DNA of 64,000 nt from Marsupella aquatica (taxonomy: Eukaryota; Marchantiophyta). Position 1 is the first letter of the stretch. Each line of letters opens with the position of its first letter. The notes beneath the pieces are model-generated. The model saw only the letters and a list, made by a program, of their open reading frames with translations. It did no database searches and had not been told where the DNA came from. Positions 57,823-64,000 of this stretch are shown one piece after another. The position numbers were made by a program, and so were the translations under genes. Location: NCBI GenBank assembly GCA_973895155.1, contig OZ316893.1, positions 8,308,001 to 8,372,000 on the forward strand, given 5' to 3'.

Positions 57823-60453
57823 ATGAGTATTCCATTACCTCATCGCCACTTCTTCTATCCTCGATTACGACACGAGGAAATGAGGAAACACAAGGTTACC
57901 TTCTGCCCCTGTGGGATTCTTAACTGCCATGCTGTGTTGCTTCATTTAATTACTTATTTTTTATTGTGGAATTGAAACCACAATTCACAAAAGGGTGGGC
58001 AATCGGTTATTTGCAGTAGATAAAACTGAGTTGTGGGCCTACTCAGGGTAGATAAAACAGTTATTTTGATTACTTTTTACATGAAAATTAACGGCATGGC
58101 GTCACCAATTTTACCAAAATCCTGTCGCAAACACGAATGTTAAAGTCATTTTATTTTGTAAACCAATTCATACCTGTTTGCAGCACGTCATGATGATGTG
58201 GCGCGCTGTGGAGCCAGGAATTTTGGAAGGGACCTCTAGTGGGGTCCGTAATTATAAGTGGTGCATCTTATTAGCGCATTAAAGTAAAAACACATGACAC
58301 AAATGATCAGTAAGACAAAACCTTGAAAAGTGTATTGGCCATACACCATTGGCAAAATTTTGTTTGATCGTGGTGTGGAGTAATAATATACCCATGTCCA
58401 ATTATTGGGACCCAAATTATAGGGTTGTCGTACTAAGCTATGAGTAGTCTGAACCTGATTGTGGCTACAGTGTTCTGGAGTCGTAACGAGCTCTGAATGG
58501 AAAACCGAAAATGCGAGGAGCGAATCGCCGATTGAGTGCTCATGAGAGAGGTGGTTGATTTCGGTTCCTCTTCATGGCACACGCATGTCCGAAGTTCGCG
58601 CTCCGAATCCCCTCCGGAAGCTCAACGCATGACGTACCCGTCGATCCTCCTCGGTCTGCGGTACGAGGGAGGGTGGAGCTTCTCTCACAAGACAGTCCAA
58701 TGCATTGCTCTGAAAGCTGTCATCAATCAATTCGAGCAGTCAGCTTCGCCGAGCGCTTTCTTTCCCTCCGCAGCTTTCATCAATTGTTATTTCTCCACGG
58801 AGGTGTGTGTCTGTGATGTGATGAGAACAGCGTCCGCGACTTCGGGGCTTCGAGCTGTCTGGAATTGCATAGAACAATGGTGAGGCTGCCATTTTGAGCC
58901 GGACGACTTTCTCCTCATTCGGTATCGATGCGGTGAGAAGGCTCTTGGAGGCCTGGTGATGGTGATGATTTGCAGGTTGTCGAAATTGTAATGTGGGAGA
59001 ATGAGATGGCTCTTGTTTGCATCGTCTTTGGGGAGGCTTGACTGTCGCTATGCTGGCGGGTCTTCTTCGACGAAGCGTGTGCAGAGTTATCCGACTCAAA
59101 TGTCCTTTTCGTTGGCGTCCTTGGGCTAAATTGGCCGGATTGGAGCTCCCAGTTTCTTGCCTTCACGATTGCTGAGCATATGATTTGTCTCGACTTCTGT
59201 CATTTGTATAGAAACCCTATGTCTCGGATCCGAATTTCTCAATAGCTTTCGCTTCGAGTCGGCTTGTTCTGGTGAGGACCCTCTCTCTCGAACTCTGCAT
59301 CCGATTTGTGATTTGAATTTTTGGAGTATCGATTCTAATCGTTCACCTCTCCCCTGAAGACGTCTCTCAAGTAGACGGAACGTGAACTGAAACAGAAGCT
59401 CTTGATAGGACAGCTCCAGATCGTTGTTCTGACGATGATGCAACAGGGACTAGGTGGAAAGAGACAAGAAATAATGTTCCGTAGATGTTGCCTGTTCAGT
59501 TTCCTGATATCCAGGAATTTGGATTCCCATCCCTGGATCCCTGTAACGGCAATAATGCTATAGGAAGTGGGGAGAACGGGGTAAGGGGTCTGCTAGCTAC
59601 TGGATTTTTTGATAACCCAGGATTGGACTTTTCTCGGCTGCTCGTACAATGTTGCTGTAGAAAGGCGTAGACAACTGGATTGCTTAAAATCTTCCGAAAA
59701 CAGAAATTGTTTTGCGACATTTGTCCCAAAAACGGTGCTAGAGGCAGAGCATGAAAACTGTCCCTCTTATTCCCGAAAACTCGCATTGAGGTGGTGTAGA
59801 TGGACGTGGAGTGAGGATTGCGTCTCTGCGGTGCATCCCAATGATAATTTGATAGGAAGAAAGCCAGGGGTTGAATATATTCGTCGTGCGGACAGGAAGA
59901 AACTCAATCCTAGCAGCGTCGTAGCCTTTCCTTTGAGTGTTCTTGGAGCAAGTCCACTGTCGGTCTATTATTCACTCAGCTTTCTTCTGATCCACTTTCG
60001 TGGAGTTTGATGGTTTACGCGATTGCCTAACTCGTCCATTACTGCATTGGCGTTACGATCACCGTCTCAATTGAAAGAAAAATTCTTCAGCTTGTTCCGC
60101 ATGATGCACCGTAATATTTGCAGCACATATGGGCAGATTTCTTTATATTTATTGGACGGCCATTTTGTTTTCAAAATGTATCATTATTTGGCTCATCGCT
60201 CCAGTTCTGAGCAATTGTTTCTACTATTTTTTGAATATGCAGCTTGGTATGAATGTGTCGAGCATCTGAAGCGGCCAGGTACCACCCCCAATAGGAATAC
60301 AATGCTCGGTGCGATGTTTAGGGACCGCCGCGCATGTTATCAATGGCATATTCAAAAAGATGTTTTGACCCTTGCCTTGATTCATGCCATCGTCTTGTAG
60401 TGAGGAATTCTGGGACAATTTGGGAGGCCAGATCGCTGCTGAGCTGCTCAGAA
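57823..60453. other. Upstream region of the GT14 gene
   Basis: The stretch from 58500 is less AT-rich and holds overlapping open frames on both strands (for example 58536-58883 plus and 58740-59099 minus) with no recognisable products. It probably contains the promoter and 5' leader of the glycosyltransferase at 60454. Confidence 0.4.
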
Positions 60454-61170
60454 ATGGGTGGTTCATTGAGGCAGCGATGCCTTCAGACTGGAGGAGAGAT
60501 TTTGACATCGAAATATTACTCGTACATCGTCCGTGTCCTGATCTTGCTGGGGACTGCAACTTCGGTGGCCTTTTTGTTACTTGCATGGACCCAGCCATTT
60601 GATATCCAGTCCCTCGCTTTGCACTGGGATGGAAGTCCTTCTGTGGCGGTGACAGACCCACCCAACAACTGCGAAACTGAGAAGTCATCGAGGGAAGGCG
60701 TCTTACAACAACATGGAGTAGGGCTTCTGCATGCATGGACAGATTCAGAGCTCGTTGCGAGAGTAAGGACAAATGAGAAAATCCTGGCTCGGCAAACGAA
60801 TTCCTCGTCCTTCAAGACGCCCAAGATTGCTTTTCTGTTTCTGATACAGGACGACCTCCCTTTTGAGCCCCTTTGGAATAGGTTCTTCAAGGGGCATGAG
60901 GATCAATTCAATATCTATATTCATATGTGGCCACTCAAACTGAGCGCCTTCCAAAGAAGCAAGGGAGTGTTTTGGGGACGATTGATACCGAGCCATGAAG
61001 GGAAAAAGTTGACACCAGGCCTCATTGCGAACGCTCGGAGGCTATTGGCGAATGCACTCCTTGATGATCCTAGTAATGAGTGGTTTGCCCTCATTTCAGG
61101 AAGTTGTATTCCTATCCATGGTTTTCGGCATGTTTACAACGCCCTGGCTTCTACCAACAAGTCTTTCGTG
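60454..61170 (+). CDS. GT14 (core-2/I-branching, DUF266-type) glycosyltransferase, first coding exon
   Basis: Plant GT14/DUF266 proteins are type II Golgi membrane enzymes thought to act on wall or arabinogalactan glycans. The exon encodes 239 residues. A cytosolic tail is followed by a membrane segment at about 24-45 (IVRVLILLGTATSVAFLLLA) and a stem. The catalytic domain opens near 123 with PKIAFLFLIQDDLPFEPLW, FFKGHED and the VFWGRLIPSHE block, then RRLLANALLD, ALISGSCIPIHGF and VYNAL. These follow the family order. The exon ends at a strong donor (TCGTG|GTGAGT). The expected WF-containing and DEHY-type C-terminal blocks are not found in the remaining 2.8 kb, so the gene is 3' incomplete here, with a long intron or truncation. 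An ATG at 60334 is in frame; 60454 gives a shorter, more typical tail. Confidence 0.82.
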
Positions 61171-62921
61171 GTGAGTAACGAAATATTGAATTTCCTCTTC
61201 ATTTAAACCCTTGACGTAATTGCTATCTCTCATCTCCATGCAGTTTAAAGGTCTGTCACTACCTGTCACAAATCAGTAAGGTCATTTGTTTTGGTCTTTC
61301 CCCAGTTGAGAAATATACAGTGAAACTCGTGAGAGATCTAGTTTCAATTGAGGGAAAAGGCCCAGGTTTGCAAGCTGTTCTTTGTCAGCACTGAATTCGA
61401 AATTTCACTTTTCCTTCTCCGTTTGCATGATGTATTCACAATTTGCTATTAAAGTGTGGTCTAAAGCACTAAGAACATAGAGGTCGGTGCTGCCAGGAAC
61501 TACACCTTGGTGAGAAATAGAACGTTCTTTCAACTGTGACGGTCATTCTTCTCGTTCTTACATTTCCAGGCAGATTTGTGAACATCATGGATGTTAGAAA
61601 GTGAGCCCGAGTCGGTGTTTTGCTCGAATGAAACAGAATGCTTTGTTTATGTTTTGCACAAACCTACGTCTTGTAATTGCTGTCCCATCCTTTAAATCTA
61701 GTTCTTCTCTTTGCCTTTCTGGTGCACTCGGAGCTCACCTGGAGGTGGCTAACATGGTTGTCGGGCTGAGGGAAAGCTCTGTGAAAAGCCCATCGTAATA
61801 TTCTAGATCGATCTTTTATTACCTACCAAGGCACGAGGTACATGTTGGACTTCTGCATACTCGTTTTGAAAATACGTCTGGATTTTTGAAACCAGAAAAG
61901 CGTTTCCAGCCTATTAAATAAGGACTCAAGCACTCTTTGGAATCCCAGCCTTGAGCCTCCTTTCCCTCAACTTCCCGAAGCCAAGCTGGCTCGGAAGATT
62001 CGCAATCTTCACAAATTTTCTATTGAATTTTGATTGCAATCTACAAGAAAAGCAGATTGCTCGGGCGTACTGAATTCTATTTACTCACGTCTGAGAACCC
62101 TCGTAAGACTTGCCTCCCGCACACTTAACTCATCTCCAATTTTCGTGCCTCTTTTGGTGGGTCAGGAACCGGGACTCCTTTTGCCCTTTGCCTGCAGTAG
62201 ATCGATTGTAAGTGCTCGTCTTCAGGGTGTTCTGATCTGTGAGCTGGGAGTAAAACCTTCTCTGTGCCCTATTGTGTGCTCATGTCACTAGGGTTTCAAA
62301 TGCATATCCCGTACATTTGCCATTACTGGCTTGGATCTAGACTGCGTTCTTTCTCTCCATATTAATCAGCTCCTAACTTCGGTTAAGGCAGACTCTGAGA
62401 GTAACTGAACGAACTTGTTCATGGTTTATGCGTTATAACGTTGGTCTGTCTAGTGGTAAAACAGTACTCTTCATCGGTGAATTTCCGGGTTTACTTCAGT
62501 GCTCCATTATTGCACATTCCTGAATAATAGAGTTACTCAGGAACACAATTTGTCTTCTCTCGAATTCTTAAGAGGTTGAAGTAGTGCGATTACTGATTTC
62601 CTGCGGGACCCTAGGGCTGGATGACCTCATTGCAGTTACTATCCAAACGAGTCTCACACGGGAAGGGAAGACAATAGATGTGAAGTCAGAAATGTGAAGT
62701 AAAAGATTTTTGAGCTCCTTCCCACTTCCATATCCAGGCTATGATTGTGGAAGATATCATGAAAAGAGTGATTCGTTGCTATCAATCAGATCATGTACCT
62801 AATCAGACGTGCCTCTCTCTTTCTTCTACAACACTCGTTGCCGAAGGAAACCGAAGTCACTCAGGGAGGGAAGGTTGTCTCGTTGTTTAACCATGGAAAT
62901 GTGGATGATGTTGAGTCAGTG
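61171..62921. other. Probable GT14 intron or 3' flank
   Basis: No exon matching the rest of the GT14 domain was found. A tRNA-like A-box/B-box arrangement occurs near 62450-62500. Otherwise nothing is recognised. Confidence 0.4.
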
Positions 62922-63225
62922 GAGGTGTCTTGAGCACGTCCTGGCAACGGGCTGAGTGTGTTCTGAGTATTGCAGCCGGGTTGGGAGTCTGATGAGATTT
63001 TGTTTCATGTTCTACAGTGACTTGAGGTGTCTTGAGCGCGTCCTTGACTGGCTGAATGTGTTCTGAGTATTGCAGATGGGTGGAGAGTCCGATGGGATTT
63101 TGTTTCATGTGTTTGTGTGACTTAAGCTGTCTGGACCACATCCTGGCACACCGGATGAATGTTTTATTACTTCCGTAACTGGTCTGAAAAGATATTGGGG
63201 ATGGCATTGTCATTTTGAATATAAG
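62922..63225. repeat. ~100-bp tandem repeat, about 3 copies
   Basis: Units start near 62922, 63024 and 63124. The first two share GAGGTGTCTTGAGC, TGTGTTCTGAGTATTGCAG and GATTTTGTTTCATGT. The third is more diverged (CTGTCTGGACCACATCCTGG). The minus-strand frame across it stays open for 108 codons because the first period is 102, but it looks repeat-driven rather than a protein. Confidence 0.85.
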
Positions 63226-63247
63226 TCTTTGATGAAATTGGGCATGA

Positions 63248-63320
63248 GGGGATGTAGCTCAGATGGTAGAGCGCTCGCTTAGCATGCGAGAGGTACGGGG
63301 ATCGATACCCCGCATCTCCA
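63248..63320 (+). tRNA. tRNA-Ala(AGC)
   Basis: A 73-base cloverleaf. The acceptor stem GGGGATG pairs with CATCTCC and includes the G3:U70 pair that marks alanine tRNAs. The D-arm is TAGCTCAGATGGTAGAGC, the anticodon arm CTCGC-TTAGCAT-GCGAG with anticodon AGC, and the T-arm CGGGG/CCCCG around ATCGATA. No CCA is encoded and there is no intron, as expected for a nuclear gene. Internal A and B boxes are intact. The nearest T run, about 55 bases downstream, could terminate polymerase III. Confidence 0.97.
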
Positions 63321-63387
63321 CACACAGAGAGGAGGAGAGACTACTCTTCTCCCAAAGTCAATAGAAGCTAACTAAGTTTTACCTTTT

Positions 63388-63530
63388 CCCGGCATGATCC
63401 CCTCCATCGACGCCTTCTGTACCCACCTCTGGTCAAATGAACGTCAATAAAAGCTTTTTTCTGAGTGTTGCCCTTGCCCGGCATGATCCCCTCCAGCGAC
63501 GCATTTTGTACCAGCTTCTGGTCAAATGAT
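63388..63530. repeat. 89-bp direct duplication downstream of the tRNA
   Basis: CCCGGCATGATCCCCTCCA begins at 63388 and again at 63477. The shared part runs about 53 bases to TCTGGTCAAATGA with a few substitutions. Confidence 0.9.
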
Positions 63531-64000
63531 GGTGAAGCTGCTTTTCATCATTCTCTTGTCAGTTCTCTTGTACTGAAAAGGCAGAGCATCATTCCAAATT
63601 TCCAATCTATGGCTAGTGCTTTAATTAAAACAAGTGACCCTCCCGAATGTTTCGTTTATTTGTCTGCCGCCCAATCGAGTCTTTGTCCACGAAGCTTTGT
63701 CTGTTACGGCTTTGCAAGTAATTCTGTCGGCTTGAGAGGTAATGCAGGAGAAAATCGAAGAAGAAGATTCACTTGACCTAACACTTTCAGGCTTTTGTCG
63801 TTGTGAACACAGGACATAGGTCCCAGTCACTGGGACATGTGGAACAGGTACGTTGCTAGAGGGAACGACGTCATGAAACCTGAAATCCAATTTCAGCAAT
63901 TCAGGGTTGGATCGCAGTTCTGGGTGATGCGCAGGAGACACGCTGTCCTGACCGTGGATGACGTGAAATACTGGACAAAATTTAACAGACCCTGCGTCCC
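63531..64000. other. Right-edge DNA, no gene recognised
   Basis: Frames on both strands near 63465-63941 show no known product. It could be more of the GT14 intron. Confidence 0.35.

Noticed and set aside
60224-60996. Minus-strand frames opposite the GT14 exon
   Set aside because: Frames up to 182 codons mirror the coding exon. Only the plus frame carries recognisable domain motifs and a good donor site.
62887-63213. 108-codon minus-strand protein
   Set aside because: It is open mainly because the underlying tandem period is 102 bases. The translation repeats itself and matches nothing.

Overview
The window is eukaryotic nuclear DNA from a land plant. Genes are split by GT-AG introns (two use GC-AG donors). 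The proteins are plant types: a family-1 UDP-glycosyltransferase with a PSPG box, a CSA/ERCC8-like WD40 protein, cytosolic glutamine synthetase, a GDSL esterase/lipase and a GT14 (core-2/I-branching) glycosyltransferase. A eukaryotic tRNA-Ala(AGC) without encoded CCA fits this. Moderate introns, AT-rich intergenic DNA and glutamine synthetase residues unlike the usual flowering-plant form make me favour a bryophyte, perhaps a liverwort. That is an impression, not a proof.

Layout, left to right. 2063-4917 (+): complete four-exon UGT. 6207-6505 (-): frameshifted exon of a plastid-type protein. 6824-7008: small inverted-repeat transposon. 9292-12625 (+): nine-exon CSA homologue. 12.7-23.5 kb: AT-rich and gene-poor, with a dead PIF/Harbinger transposase near 17.5-18.1 kb. 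23.49-24.23 kb: stacked tandem repeats just upstream of the 11-exon glutamine synthetase gene (24531-31523, +). 31.5-43.6 kb: gene-poor, with a decayed Copia-like LTR element whose right LTR carries a nested 299-bp insertion, and a 276-bp transposon with perfect 8-bp target duplications. 43672-47328 (+): five-exon GDSL lipase. 48.8-55.1 kb: several satellites, including a strictly 26-bp array. 55628-56292: a second terminal-inverted-repeat element with a perfect 8-bp target duplication. 60454-61170 (+): first coding exon of a GT14 glycosyltransferase whose remaining exons are not visible. 63248-63320 (+): tRNA-Ala.

The protein genes are functionally unrelated (glycosylation, DNA repair, nitrogen assimilation, lipid hydrolysis, wall or glycoprotein glycosylation), as expected of plant DNA, with no operon or gene cluster. 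I found no CRISPR array, prophage or convincing new gene system. The most interesting signals are non-coding: the dyad-bearing repeat array before glutamine synthetase, the satellite carrying serial splice-donor consensus sequences, two short DNA transposons with intact 8-bp duplications, and the nested LTR insertion. Exon boundaries were assigned by hand from splice consensus, reading phase and remembered family sequences.
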